A stretch of 64,000 nucleotides of DNA from Hepsetus odoe (lineage: Eukaryota > Chordata > Actinopteri > Characiformes > Hepsetidae), in contig CM029379.1 of the NCBI GenBank assembly GCA_017165825.1, positions 26,252,879 through 26,316,878 on the forward strand, in the 5' to 3' direction. Shown here in pieces: positions 22,821-34,628 of this stretch. A model generated the notes under the pieces. The model did no database searches. It was not told where the DNA came from and saw nothing but the letters and a program-made list of their open reading frames with translations. Each line of letters starts with the position of its first letter. Positions within the stretch are counted from its first letter, which is position 1. The position numbers were made by a program, and so were the translations under genes.

Positions 22821-24247
22821 CACAGGGAAGGAAACTGCAAGCTTGCAGTTACCGAGACACGCCTTTTTCTAAATAAAATATCTTTTGGACTCTGATAATC
22901 AATAAAACATTTTTAATCAGTATTTCTGTGTGGTCCCAGTACTAAAGTGGTACTGGTGGTTGGGGACCACTGGATTAGAGGCTTTATTATCACATCCATT
23001 TTCTTTTTTTATGCTGGTATAGTCATCATTTATAGTGAGTCTGTGTTGATTCTCTGGTAAGAAACCAACTCAAACTCAGGTTTTACAGTCTACAGTCACA
23101 ATTCTAAGTCTAAAGTCTCAATTCAGGGGGTACATCATTTGAAGGATGGGATCTAAGTAGGTGTGACCTTCAGAAGCTGTGGACCAGAAACCGTACGTTA
23201 AATGAGACTGTCTAGCCAATGGAAAAGGCGTCTCTCCTGTCGCCTGGCAACCCGAATGCTGCAGCTAGTGCCACGGTTAACAACAAACTGGAGACAGATT
23301 GGTTCTCTATTTGTCTTATATTTATAATACTTTCCTACCAATTCAACTGACAAAAACAACCGCATGCAATCAATCTTGGGATTTTCAGACTGTGATGGAG
23401 TCACCTGTCCCCTGGGAAATGAAGGCCACATTAAAGGGAGCCAATGAAATGGGACAGCCAGGTCATGGCCATGTGACGTATTGAATCTTCAAATGCAACC
23501 TCTGAAGGACGCAGCGATTGAGACTCCCCAAATTAATAGGCCTTTTAGTTTGTGTTAAACCAATTTTAGCTTGAACACTTTAATTTGAGTGAAGGCTAGT
23601 TCTTTAAGACTTTAGAGAATTTTTGGGGGGTGTGTTGTTTACCTTCCTCTCGATGGCAAAACACAGTTTGTCCTTTTTAAGTCTATCATTAAACACCAAC
23701 GACGTCCTCCTCTCCTCTAGCCAGGAGAGCTATTCCTTCTAAGGATTCACACTGCCCCCTCATGGAGGACAGAGCAACTACAAAAGCTGACAGTGTTTGG
23801 GCCTGTTGAATGTCAGGGGTTGGGTGTCCAATTCCTATTCAGTATTTCAAAGTGACCAGTGTACAGTGACCAAATTGACCTTCTAGAACCTTTTTTGTTT
23901 TTGGAATGGTTGAGAGTAAAAGTGACATGCATGATGCAATAATACCATCAGCTTTGTTTGATAGATAGGATAGTGTGGCCATGTAAAAAAACATATAACA
24001 ATAATAGATAAAAAAAATCAAATAAAAAGCCCAATGGAACTGTCAGTAAGTTTAGCAACTACTTCCAGTCTGTCATAAATTAATGGACAGATACTGAGGC
24101 TGTGGGACCTATAGGGTACCCTCTGCTAGAAACTTAAAATTCATAGCAGGCCTTGTGTTTTTTATATGCACTAAGATGCTAACTTGTTAGCAACTACAGG
24201 GTCTAAAAACTGTCTAGAGATTTGTCCACAGGTGAGAGGAACCAGTT
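22821..24247. other. Intergenic, nothing recognised
   Basis: No gene or named repeat could be recognised. Confidence 0.45.
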
Positions 24248-24499
24248 CAGTTCAGTCATTTTCTGGGCTGCTTGTCCTAATTAGGGTTATGGGGGGTGCT
24301 GGAGTCCATCCCAGCTCACACAGGGCAAAGGACAGGGACACACACTGGACAGGTCACTAGCCTATCATAGGGAAGAGCAAACTGACAGGGACAGCACCTT
24401 GCTTAAGGGTACCTCAGGGAAACCCACCAGTAAGGGGTTTGAACTCACAATCCTCCAATGCAGGGCCAACTCCCCAACCACTAGGCCACCACTGCCCCA
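24248..24499 (-). repeat. SINE family B (LINE-like tail)
   Basis: It shares its tRNA-like head and TGAGCAAGG-type body with family A. Its tail is different: on the plus strand it begins TCATTTTCTGGGCTGCTTGT and TGCTGGAGTCCATCCCAGCT. This is the reverse of the CAGATAATGGATGG-type end seen in the copies at 55,170 and 63,318. Confidence 0.75.
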
Positions 24500-25004
24500 C
24501 ACTGCCCCACACTTCTAAAAGCTCCTTCACATAAAGTGAATTTAAAAGTCAATATAAAATGTTATGGAAAGATTCCCTGAAACCTGAGACATTGTTTTAC
24601 CAGGGTTTGGAAAAGTTTTTTTCCTAAAACTAAACCAACTATTGCAGGGTGCAAAGTTACCAAAGAAAACATATTTAGTTTCATATTCACCATTTTATCA
24701 TCATTGAGATTAAGATTCTAACAAACTTAGATACCTGTAGGTTCACTAGAGGGTTTCAAAAGGAAATAAAATGGTTATATTTGTGTTGGAGATGCCTGGT
24801 TCCTTTCACCACCCATGTAAAGAAAACTGAGCTTTCAAAAATGGTCATACTCCTTCTGACAGATAGTAATACAGCACAGGAAGAACAGGTAGTGGCATTA
24901 CTTTTTTTGTGGCATGACTTTTTTTTTAATGTAATGTGATACACACGGTTATTCTGACAGAGTGTAATAAAAAGCGTAGAGAGTGATATGATTTATTCAA
25001 TTCA
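24500..25004. other. Intergenic, nothing recognised
   Basis: No gene or repeat could be recognised. Confidence 0.4.
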
Positions 25005-25090
25005 ATTCAATTTATTCTTGTATAGCGCCTTTTACAACAAAGTTGCCCCAAGGCACTTTACATTGATAACAGGTTAGGTTATTTATGTTA
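25005..25090 (+). repeat. Interspersed repeat fragment (TATAGCGC type)
   Basis: TTCAATTTATTCTTGTATAG followed by CGCCTTTTACAACAAAGTTG is the start of a repeat common in otophysan fish genomes. Longer copies are at 54,725-54,915 and 61,715-61,925. Confidence 0.6.
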
Positions 25091-26107
25091 TTGTACCAAA
25101 CATAGCTTGTCACCATTAGCAGAATTTTAGGAGGCCAGATCCTTGAATTAAAGGTGTGGTCTATAACAGATGAATGAGGCATCTGCTAAACATCAAACAA
25201 GAAACATCTGACACCATCATTTCTCAGCTATCACAGTGTTTCATTTAATCTTTAACTCAGACTGGGGAACAATATCCTGTGTGTGTGGGACGTGATGAGC
25301 TCCTTCCTTGTTGGCTGAGTAAAGCTTTGGTTAAAACTGACTTCTGTTTTGAAAGGAAGGCATGAGGCTTGGCCTCTTTATTATGCTGAATGTAAAATCC
25401 ATACAGGCTGTGATGTGTCTCTCGACAGCCTGGCAGAAAATCATTTTCATTTACCCACAAGCCTTCCAGCATGCAAGACGTCCCAATATTTGTGATGTCG
25501 TCGGCTTGTACACACAGGAATGGGAGCCAGTGACGTGTTGGAAGAGCGGGTGCATATATTGGAATGCTACATTGGATTGAAAGCGACGTGTTAAATTCAT
25601 AATATGGGTTCGTCAATATTGATGAAAAGGGGCCGTATCACAAGGCAGCTGACTTGTACATACACAGAATGTACATACACAGTAATAAAATACCTAAGCT
25701 AAGATGCATGATAATGAGATTTTAAAGCAGCATCTTCAGATTCATGAACATTTTGCTTGTTTACGCCAGATAGAAAGCACTAATTTGTGCTAATGAGCTT
25801 GTAATGCTTGTAGTTCATTTATGATAATGCTCGGTCTCTAGCAGGGAAAGCAAGTAACTGCTTTTTCTTTTTTTTTTTATCATTTTGCCATGCTAAAATG
25901 CATTTGAATCATTGATCATTGACATTCAAATGTTTAAATATGTCATTTTCATTTCATGAAAGTAAGGAACAATTAACACCTAATGTTTCAACACTAAAAA
26001 CAACATTTTCTGTTATAAACACATGCATAAGGGGATAGTTGCCTTGTACCATGCCTGAGCAAGATTGTCCCCCCTTACCAACTTCCACTACTGGCCTGTA
26101 CTCATAC
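25091..26107. other. Intergenic, nothing recognised
   Basis: No gene or repeat could be recognised. Confidence 0.4.
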
Positions 26108-27470
26108 TACATAAATGGCCAAAACATTTGAAAATGACAAAAATATTAATTTTCACTAAGTTTGCTGACTCAGTTTTTATGATGGTAATTTGCATAAACT
26201 CCAGAATGTTATGAAGAGTGATCAGATTAAATGTAATAATTTGCAAAGTCCCTCTTTGCCATTAAACTGCCAAACTCCCAAAAAACCCATTTCAGCTGCA
26301 TTTCATTTCTGCCACGAAAGGACCCACTGACATCATTTCAGTGTTTCTTGCATTAACACAGGTGAGAGTGTTGAGGAGCACAAGGCTGAAGATCACTCTG
26401 TCACGCTGACTGAGTTAGAATAACAGACTGGATCCTTTAAAAGGAGGGTGGTGCTTAAATTATCATTGTTCATCCTCTGTTAACCATGGTTACCTGCAAG
26501 GAAACATGTGCAGTCATCATAGCTTTGCACAAAAAAGACTTCAAAGGCAAGAATATTGCTGCTTATAAGGTTGCACTTCAATCAACCATTTGGTTCATCA
26601 ACAATTTCAACCGGAGAGAGGTTCAGTTGTTGTGAAGAGGCTTCAAGGAACCCAAGAAAGTCCAGCAAGCCAGGACTGTCTCATAAAGTTAATTCAGCTG
26701 TGGGATCAGGGCACCACCAGTGCAGAACCTCCTCAGGAATGGCAGCAGGCAGATGTGAGTTCATCTGCACACACAGTGAGATGAAGACTGTTGGAGGATG
26801 ACCTGGTGTCAAGAAGACATCAATGAAGTCACTTCTCTTCAAGAAAAATATTGCAGACTGACTGATATACAGCACAAGGTACAGGGATTGGACTGCTGAG
26901 GACTGAGGTAAAGTAATTTTCTCTGATGAATCTGCTTTCTGATTCTTTTGGGGCATCTGGAATAAAGTTTGTCTGGAGAAGAAAATGTGAGTTCTACCAT
27001 CACGCCTGTGTCATACCAACAGTAAAGCATCCTGAGACCATTCATATGTTGGGATGCTTCTCAGCCAAGGGAGTAAGCTCACTCACAATTTTAATCCCAT
27101 AGAGAGCTTATGGTCAGTCCTCAAGGGGCAGGTGGACAACCAAAAACCCACAAATTCTGACAAATTCCAAGCACTGATTATGGTATAATGGGCTCCATCA
27201 GTCAAGATTTGGCCCACTAGTTGATTGACAGCATGCAGGGTGAATTACAGTGGTCTTTAAAAAAAAAAATGGGCCAACAGCACACATATTAACGCTTTGC
27301 ATAAACATAATGTAATTGTCAATAAAAGCCTTTGAAATGTATGAAATGCTTGTAATTTTATTTCAGTGACCATAGAAACATCTGACATAAAGATCTAAAA
27401 AACACTGAAGCAGAAAACTTTGTGAAAACCAATACTGGTGTCATTCTTAAAACTTTTGACCACGTCTGTA
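26108..27470 (+). mobile_element. Tc1-like DNA transposon (copy 2), deleted
   Basis: Target TA dinucleotides are at 26,108-26,109 and 27,469-27,470. The left end reads ATGGCCAAAACATTTGAAAA and the right end, inward, CGTGGTCAAAAGTTTTAAGA; these are diverged inverted repeats. The transposase is recognisable from 26,486 (MVTCKETCAVIIALHKKD, then WQQADVSSSAHTV). It includes GNPIES-like DNA near 27,090 and ends near 27,270 before a CAATAAAAGCC signal. The middle, including the second catalytic Asp region, is deleted between about 27,070 and 27,090. Many frameshifts and stops are present. Confidence 0.85.
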
Positions 27471-27514
27471 GAGATGTTAGTGTGCTTTTGTCAACTTCTC
27501 ACTTGTGGGCTTGC

Positions 27515-28905
27515 TTCTTTGTGGTCGTGTCATCGGACTTGCGGCCACATGTCTTGGACACTCGGGTGAAGAGAGGGGCGGAGCTGTCAACTGATCATTA
27601 ACTGGTGGCGAGTTGGCTTCGTTGGTGGGGGAGGATGCCAGTCAGGCCTGGTAGACCCAAACGTATTGTGAGGGTCTGCTGGGAACTCCTACCTCCGGCA
27701 AAGCTTTAACCACATCCTGGGGGAGGAGGGGGACATTGAGTCCGAATGGACTATGTTCCGCGCCTCCATTGTCGAGATGGCTGACCGGAACTGTGGCTGT
27801 AAGGTGGTTACAATGGTGGTTACAAGGTGGTTGCCACTGTCGAGGTGGCAACCCTAGAACCCGTTGGTGGACACCGGCGGTGAGGGATGCCATCAAGCTG
27901 AAGAAGGAGTCCTACCAAGCCTTTTTGGCCAGTGGGGCTCTGGAGGCAGCTGGAGGTAGGCCAAACGGAATGCGGCTTTGGTGGTCGCTGAGGCAAAAAC
28001 CCGAGCGTAGGAGGAGTTTGGTGAGGCCATGGAGAAAGACTTCCAGACAGCTTAGAGTAGATTCTGGTCCACCATCTGGCATCTCAGGAGGGGAAAGCAG
28101 TGCTCAGTCAACACAGTATATAGTGGGGATGGTGCACTGCTGACCTCGACTCGGGACATTGTGGGTCAGTGGGGGGAATACTTCGAAGACCTCCTTAATT
28201 CCACCAACATGCCTTCCGATGAGGAAGCAGAGCCTGGGGACATAGAGGTGGACTCTTTCATCTCTGGGGCCGAGGTTGCCGAGGTGGTCAAAAAGCTCCT
28301 TGGTGGCAGGGCTCCGGGGGTGGGTGAGATCCGCTCGGAGTTCCTAAAGGCTCTGGATGTTGTAGGACTGTCATGGTTGGCACGCCTCTGCAACATTGCA
28401 TGGACATTGGGGACAGTGCCCCTGGATTGGCAAACCGGCATGGTGGTCCCCCTCTTTAATAAAGGGGACCGGAGGGTGTGTTCCAACTATAGAGGGATCA
28501 CACTTCTCAGCTTCTCTGGGAAAGTCTATGCAGGGGTCCTGGAAAGGAGGGTCTGTTGGATAGTCAAACCTCGGATTCAGGAGTAGCAGTGTGGTTTTCC
28601 GTCCAGGTTGCGGAACAGTGGACCAATTCTACACCCTTGGCAGGGTCCTGGAGGGTGCATGGGAGTTTTTTATGGACAGGATTTCTAGGCACAGCCAGGG
28701 CACGAAGGGGGTCCGGTTTGGTAGGCTCAGGATGGGGTCACTGCTTTTTAGAGATAGGAGAGATAGGAGAAGCTCAGTCATCCGGGAGAGGCTCAGAGTA
28801 GAGCTGCTGCTCCTCCGCATCGAGAGGAACCAGATGAGGTGGCATGGGCATCTAATTAGGATGCCCCCTGGACGCCTCCCTGGAGAGATCCCTTCAGAAA
28901 CTAAA
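27515..28905 (+). mobile_element. APE-type LINE (family G), copy 1, truncated at both ends
   Basis: It is nearly identical in long stretches to the copy at 30,691-34,655 (for example TGTCATCGGACTTGCGGCCA in both). It begins within the endonuclease domain and carries the linker (GGNPRTRWWTP) and the first part of the reverse transcriptase (27,736-28,586 frames, LDWQTGMVVPLFNKGDRR, SNYRGITLL). It then jumps at about 28,665 to MDRISRHSQGTKGVRFG and at about 28,750 to the C-terminal region. Both the FVDLEKAF block and the YADD/FADD catalytic block are missing. The end near 28,905 is followed by a family V SINE. Confidence 0.85.
28161..28586 (+). pseudogene. LINE family G reverse transcriptase, N-terminal remnant
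   Basis: A 141-codon open piece encodes WGEYFEDLLNSTNMPSDEEA, VAEVVKKLLGGRAPGVGEIR, GTVPLDWQTGMVVPLFNKGD and SNYRGITLLSF. These are the linker and fingers of an APE-LINE reverse transcriptase. It ends at TAG (28,584-28,586) where the other copy has a Glu codon. No catalytic Asp residues are included, so it is not functional. Confidence 0.85.
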
Positions 28906-28915
28906 GTAAGTTTTT

Positions 28916-29127
28916 TCATTTACATTTGTGGCATTTAGCAGACGCTCTTATCCAGAACGACTTCCATGTCCTAATTACAGGGACAGTCCCCCCTGGAGCA
29001 AATCAGGGTTTAGGGTCTTGCTCAGGGACCCAGTGGTTGAAGTGCCAGAGGTGGGATTCAAACCTGGGACCTCTTGAGCCATAGGTCCGTAGGCAAGTAT
29101 CCTACCTCCAGACCACAGCCACCCATC
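28916..29127 (-). repeat. SINE family V (mermaid/DANA-like)
   Basis: Plus strand: TTACATTTGTGGCATTTAGC, then CAGACGCTCTTATCCAGAAC, ACAGGGACAGTCCCCCCTGG, GGGATTCAAACCTGGGACC and the reversed head CCTACCTCCAGACCACAGCC. It lies immediately downstream of the truncated LINE. Confidence 0.8.
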
Positions 29128-30690
29128 AGCTTGTCACAACATTGACACAACATTGTCACAACAAAGCTATAAATTTGACAAAATTTCCAAGAGTACTTGG
29201 CTGTTAGATCCACTTCTTTCTGTATGATCATATCTGCCCAAATTTCCAGCTAAAAACTGAACTTCTGCTGTGGATCAAAGGATACATTTGCCACCATGCA
29301 TGTTCTCTTGTGGGCACAAAACAGACTAGACTAATCAAACTTTAGGGGTCAATTAGTATGAAAACCCTTTAAAAATAGCAACTGTTTTGTAAGCAGAGAT
29401 CATTAATGACCCCTGATGTTCAGGCCAACTAGAGTGCATTATTTATTTGTTTATTTTTTCCTACTGGCCATGTTCGAATGCAAGGAGATTTTACACTGGA
29501 GAATTATCACACTATGGTGTCATTAAATCACCTTGGCTTCTCTGCAAATGATTAAACATGGAGGGGAAAAAAAATGTAACTACCATCTGCTCATTTGCGT
29601 GTTCATCTGGCATTCTGGATACAGCAAGATGTGTGAAATAGACATTAAAGGCAAAAATGACACATCAGTTAATAATCTATTTATTGTTAAGGAACACAGA
29701 TGCTTAAAAGTACATCATGGCTTTATCAGTTCTGCCCCAAGAGGCCAGTGTGATTACTCTTAAAAAACAGCTGTTGTCATTTTTTAAAATTACAGGGACG
29801 TTCATCAATGTAAAATGCCAAAATTTTCACTTACAGCTTAGACATGTTTGCCTTTGTTAAGAATCATAGTTTTGTTGTTAAACTAATTATGCATGCCTGT
29901 AAGTATCTAAAGTACTGATTTTAACTGCAGGAGTGCAGCCTTTTTAATTACCTAAGATAGGATGTAATTACAAATGCTGTACTTAAGCAGACTTTTTATG
30001 TAGGTAACCGGAGTATTTATTTTTTCATTATTTTATTTTGGTTTACATCATTACATCTCCCCAAAATCAAGAACAACTTTAGTCTACATGGATAAAAGTC
30101 CACAGAAAAAACAATCTCTGGGCGTGTCCATAAGTGCGGATCACACACAACAGAGAAAGAGGTAATAAACATGGAGATAAGGACTTTTCGTTTATTTACT
30201 TTTACTTTTACTTGTACTTTTGAACCCAGGTAGTTCTTAAAACCAAGATTCAAAACACCTCCACATAGATAAAGTGAGTGTGTAGGCAAATAAGCACCAT
30301 GTTAATGGATGGAGTGTAGCAGAGAGTCTCGTAAGTAAACGTCACATCTTTCCGTCATTCATTAACAGAAGCCATTTCAATGCGAATATGTTTTGCATAA
30401 ACTCCAGAATGCCTTGGACTCCAACAATTAATTATGTTTGTAACTGAACAGTCTATGAGTCATGTATTAGTCAGCTGATAGGCAATATATGCTGATAAGT
30501 GATTCCACCTCTGAATATGGAAGTCTTTGTGAAATCATCAATGACTCTTGAGCAAGTAAAGGTCCCCACTCTTCAAGGAGGTTAAAGTACAGAGACTGAG
30601 CTTTCTTTCATTGACCTCTATGTATTTTTTGAAGATTTGTGTTAGGTTTAATTCTTGTTTGTTGCTTAATTCAATTCACTAACCAATGAT
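29128..30690. other. Intergenic, nothing recognised
   Basis: No exon or repeat could be recognised. The DNA is A+T-rich. Confidence 0.45.
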
Positions 30691-30780
30691 CCCCTCCTCG
30701 AACCGCCACCTTATCGTGGTGGAGGGGTTTGCGTGTCCCAATGATCCTGGGAGCTATGTTGTCCGGGGCTTTATGCCCCT
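30691..30780 (+). ncRNA. Possible HDV-like self-cleaving ribozyme at LINE 5' end
   Basis: The first 7 bases (CCCCTCC, 30,691-30,697) pair perfectly with GGAGGGG (30,721-30,727). Directly before the latter, GCCAC (30,705-30,709) pairs with GTGGT (30,716-30,720). After an 8-base joiner, TCCCA (30,736-30,740) pairs with TGGGA (30,748-30,752). A following GCTAT contains a C where HDV-like ribozymes keep the catalytic C. The order P1, P3, P1', P4, J4/2 is that of HDV-like ribozymes known at 5' ends of several non-LTR retrotransposons. P2 is weak here (AAC with GTT at best). A GGGGC/GCCCC hairpin follows at 30,765-30,779. Confidence 0.4.
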
Positions 30781-31099
30781 GATAGGGGCACCCAAGGCAA
30801 ACAGGTCCTAGGTGAGGGAAGAGACAAAGCGGTTCAGACCTCTTATGATGAACAAGAATTTTGGATTACGTTTTCCCTCACCCGGACGTGGGTCACCGGG
30901 GCCTCCCTCTGGAGCCAGGCCTGGAGGTGGGGCCCGATGGCGAGCGCCTGGTGGTCGGGCCTTCACCCATGGGGCCCGGCCGGGCACAGCCCGAAGAGGC
31001 AACGTGGGTCCCCCTTCCCATGGGCTCACCACCTGTAGGAGGGGCCAAAGAGGTCGGGTGTAGTGTGAGCTGGGCGGTGGCCGAAGACGGGAGCCTTGG

Positions 31100-32815
31100 C
31101 GGTCCGATCCTCGGCTGCGGAAGCTGGCTCTAGGGACGTGGAATGTCACCTCTCTGGTGGGGAAGGAGCCTGAGCTGGTGCGTGAGGTTGAGAAGTGAAA
31201 GTGAAAAAGTGAAAGTGACAACCCTTGTCATTGCGAGGTCACGGCACAGCACACATGAACCACAACGAAATTGGACCTCTGCATTTAACCCATGCACACT
31301 CAAACCCGTGCAGCAGCTATTGAAAGCGCCCGGGCAGCAGTGATGGGGACGGTACCTTGCTCAAGGGTACCTCAGGGCAACCTATTGGGAAGGGGTTTTG
31401 AACCCCTGATCCTCCGATCATGCAGCTAACACCCTAACCGCTAGGCCACCGCTGCCCAAGTTCCAGCTAGATATAGTTGGACTCAACTCGACACACAGCT
31501 TGGACTCTGGAACCAGTCTCCTTGAGAGGGGCTGGACTCTCTTCTACTCTGGAGTTGCCAACGGTGAGAGGCGCCGAGCAGGTGTGGGCATACTTATTGC
31601 CCCCCGGCTCGGGGCCAGTACATTGGGGTTTACCCCGGTGGATGAGAGGGTGGCCTCCCTCCACCTTTGGGTTGGGGGACGGGTCCTTAGCGTTGTCTGC
31701 GCTTATGCGCCAAACAGCAGTCTGGACTACCCATCCTTTTTGGGGTCTCTGGAGGGGGCGCTAGAGAGCGTCCCTGCTGGGGACTCCAGAGCTCCCAATC
31801 TGAACCAGAGTGGTGTTTTGTTATTGGACTTTTGTGCTCGTCACGGATTGTCCATAATGAACACCATGTTCAGGCATAAGGGTGTCCACATGTGCACCTG
31901 GCACCAGGACACCCTAGGCCGCAGTTCGATGATCGACTTTGTGGTCATGTCATCGGACTTGCGGCCACATGTCTTGGACACTCAGGTGAAGAGAGGGGCG
32001 GAGCTGTCAACTGATCATCACCCGGTGGTGAGTTGGCTTCGTTGGTGGGGGAGGATGCCGGTCAGGCCTGGTAGACCCAAACGTATTGTGAGGGTCTGCT
32101 GGGAACGTCTGGCAGAGTCCCCTGTCAGGACGAGCTTCAACTCCCACCTCCGGCAAAGCTTTAACCACGTCCTGGGGGAGGTGGAGGACATTGAGTCCGA
32201 ATGGACTATGTTCTGCGCCTCCATTGTCAAGGTGGCTGACCGGAGCTGTGGCCGTAAGGTGGTCGGTGCCTGTCGTGGTGGCAACCCTAGAACCCGTTGG
32301 TGGACACCGGGGGTGAGGGAGGCCATCAAGCTGAAGAAGGAGTCCTACCGGGCCTTTTTGGCCAGTGGGGTCTTGAGGCAGCTGATAGGTACCGGCAGGC
32401 CAAGCGGAATGCAGCTTTGGTGGTTGCTGAGGCAAAAACTCGGGCGTGGGAGGAGTTTGGTGAGGCCCTGGAGAAAGACTTCCAGACGGCTTTGAGGAGA
32501 TTCTGGTCCACCATCCGGCGTCTCAGGAGGGGAAAGCAGTGCATGGTCAATACAGTGTATAGTGGGGATGGTGTGCTGCTGACCTCGACTCGGGACGTTG
32601 TGGGTCGGTAGGGGGAATACTTCGAAGACCTCCTTAATTCCACCAACATGCCTTCTGATGAGGAAGCAGAGCCTGGGGACATAGAGGTGGACTCTTCCAT
32701 CTCTGGGGCCGAGGTTGCTGAGGTGGTCAAAAAGCTCCGGGGGTGGATGAGATCCGCCCGGAGTTCCTCAAGGCTCTGGATGTTGTAGGACTGTCATGGT
32801 TGACACGCCTCTGCA
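31100..32815 (+). pseudogene. LINE family G endonuclease and linker, deleted
   Basis: The protein begins near 31,120 (LALGTWNVTSLVGKEPELVR) and is cut by a SINE at 31,196-31,457. It resumes (KFQLDIVGLNSTHS) into a 331-codon frame (31,500-32,495). That frame has RRAGVGILIAPRLG, RVLSVVCAYAPNSSLD, TWHQDTLGRSSMIDFVVMSS and the final catalytic ELSTDHHPVVSWL. Between ESVPAGDS and NLNQSG the piece that should hold GDFN, a metal-binding motif of AP endonucleases, is deleted (about 31,785). The linker GGNPRTRWWTPGVREAIKLK follows, then a frameshift near 32,380. The coding homology stops at 32,815 where a foreign LINE fragment is inserted. Confidence 0.85.
31196..31457 (-). repeat. SINE family A inserted in LINE
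   Basis: Plus strand begins with the reversed tail GTGACAACCCTTGTCATTGC and ends with the reversed head CCTAACCGCTAGGCCACCGC. It splits the LINE coding sequence after GTTGAGAAGT, and AAGT is repeated on the right side (AAGTTCCAG). It is therefore a real insertion with a short target duplication. It is nearly complete (about 260 bp). Confidence 0.9.
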
Positions 32816-32819
32816 ACAT

Positions 32820-33444
32820 CATCATAACATTACATTGCTTGTTTAATATTATTATTATATATTATTATATAGCTATTATTATTGTTGTATATTATTATTA
32901 TTATTATTAAAATAATTAATAATAAAAAATAAAAACTGTGTGTGCTGGGTTGACACCACACTCTCTCACTAATTTCCGCTTTGGGACAAGGTGATAATGG
33001 ATGGATGGATTATTATTATTATAATTATTATTATTATTGTTACTGTATTGTATATTATATTATTATTATTATTATTATTATTATTACATTTTATATTACA
33101 TTTATTATTTATTATTACATTTATATTCATATTTTTGCTATATTTATATTTTGCTACTTGTTATTTATATGTATAATTCATTCAAAAATTTATTAATGGT
33201 ATATTACTTCTAGATATGGATATTATATATATAGATATATATATAGATAGATAATTTATTATTTATTTATAGCTCCTCTACTTTTCTCCTGTACTTGTTC
33301 CTGTTCTCTCTCTATATCTTTATATAATTTTTCTTTTCTTTCTGTACACCTGTCTTTTTTTTTATAAGAGCCCTGTAACGCCCAAATTTCCCATTCGTGG
33401 GATAATAAAAGATCACTCTACTCTACTCTACTCTACTCTACATC
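32820..33444 (+). mobile_element. Second LINE 3' fragment with (TCTAC)n tail, inserted in LINE family G
   Basis: The LINE text CTCTGCAACATC/GCATGGACATCG is interrupted by 620 bp flanked by ACATC on both sides. The insert ends CCCATTCGTGGGATAATAAA followed by five TCTAC units, the usual look of an L2-type 3' end. Its left part is (ATT)n-rich. Inside, 32,935-33,008 is a SINE family B tail fragment ending in ATGGATGGATGG. Confidence 0.7.
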
Positions 33445-34628
33445 GCATGGACATCGGGGACGGTGCCTCTGGATTGGCAAACCAGGGTGGTGGTCCCCCT
33501 CTTTAAGAAAGGGGACCGGAGGGTGTGTTCCAACTATAGAGGGATCACACTTCTCAGCCTCCCCGGGAAAGTCTATTCAGGGGTCCTGGAAAGGAGGGTC
33601 CATCGGATAGTCAAACCTCGGATTCAGGAGGAGCAGTGTGGTTTTCGTCCAGGTCGCGGAACAGTGGACCAGCTCTACACCCTTGGCAGGGTCCTGGAGG
33701 GTGCATGGGAGTTTGCCCAACCAGTCTACATGTGCTTTGTGGACTTGGAAAAGGCATTCAACCGTGTCCCTCGGGGAGTCCTGTGGGGGGTACTACGAGA
33801 GTATGGGGTATCGGATTCCCTATTAAGGGCTGTCCGGTCCCTGTACAATCGGTGTCAGAGCTTGGTCCGCATTGCCGGCAGTAAGTCGAACCTGTTTCCG
33901 GTGAGGGTTGGACTCCGCCAGGGCTGCCCTTTGTCACTTTGTCGGCTGGGATGAGAATCAGCACCTCCAAATCTGAGGCCATTGTCCTCAGTCGGAAAAG
34001 AGTGGAATGCCCTCTCAGGGTTGGGAGTGAGTTTAAGTATCTCGGGATCTTGTTCACGAGTGAGGGTAGAATGGAGCGGGAGATCGACAGGCGGATCGGG
34101 GCAGCGTCTGCAGTGTTGCGGGCTCTGCGTCGGTCCGCCATGGTGAAGAAGGAGCTGAGCCAAAAGGCAAAGCTCTCAATGTACCGGTCAATCTACGTTC
34201 CCACCCTCACCTATGGTCACGAGCTGTGGGTAGTGACTGAAAGAACGAGATCGCGAATACAAGCGGCCGAAATGAGTTTCCTCCGCAGGGTGTCTGGACT
34301 CTCCCTTAGAGATAGGGTGAGAAGCTCAGTCATCCGGGAGGGGCTCAGAGTAGAGCCGCTGCTCCTCCGCATCGAGAGGAGCCAGATGAGCTGGCTCAGG
34401 CATCTAATTAGGATGCCCCCTGGACGCCTCCCTGGAGAGGTGTTCCGGGCACGCCCCACCGGAAAGAGACCCCGGGGAATACCCAGGACACGCTGGAGAG
34501 ACTATGTCTCTCGGCTGGCCTGGGAATGCCTTGGGATCCACCCGGAGGAGCTGGAAGAAGTGGCCGGGGAGAGGGAAGTCTGGGCATCCCTGCTGAAGCT
34601 GCTGCCCCCGCGACCTGACCTCGGATAA
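33445..34628 (+). pseudogene. LINE family G reverse transcriptase and C-terminal region, catalytic box deleted
   Basis: Frame one (33,463-33,954) has VPLFKKGDRRVCSNYRGITL, EEQCGFRPGRGTVDQLYTL, the first catalytic Asp region FVDLEKAFNRVPRGVLWGVL and RVGLRQGCPLS. It then jumps directly to MRISTSKSEAIVLSRKR, so the region that should carry the FADD/YADD aspartates is deleted at about 33,935. Frame two (33,939-34,628, 229 codons) is the intact C-terminal region: FKYLGILFTSEGRMEREIDR, YRSIYVPTLTYGHELWVVTE and a PPGRLPGEVF box. It ends PPRPDLG at the stop. Confidence 0.88.

Noticed and set aside
31500..32495. 331-codon frame as a host gene
   Set aside because: It is clearly the endonuclease part of a LINE, with family motifs and a second copy at 27.5 kb.
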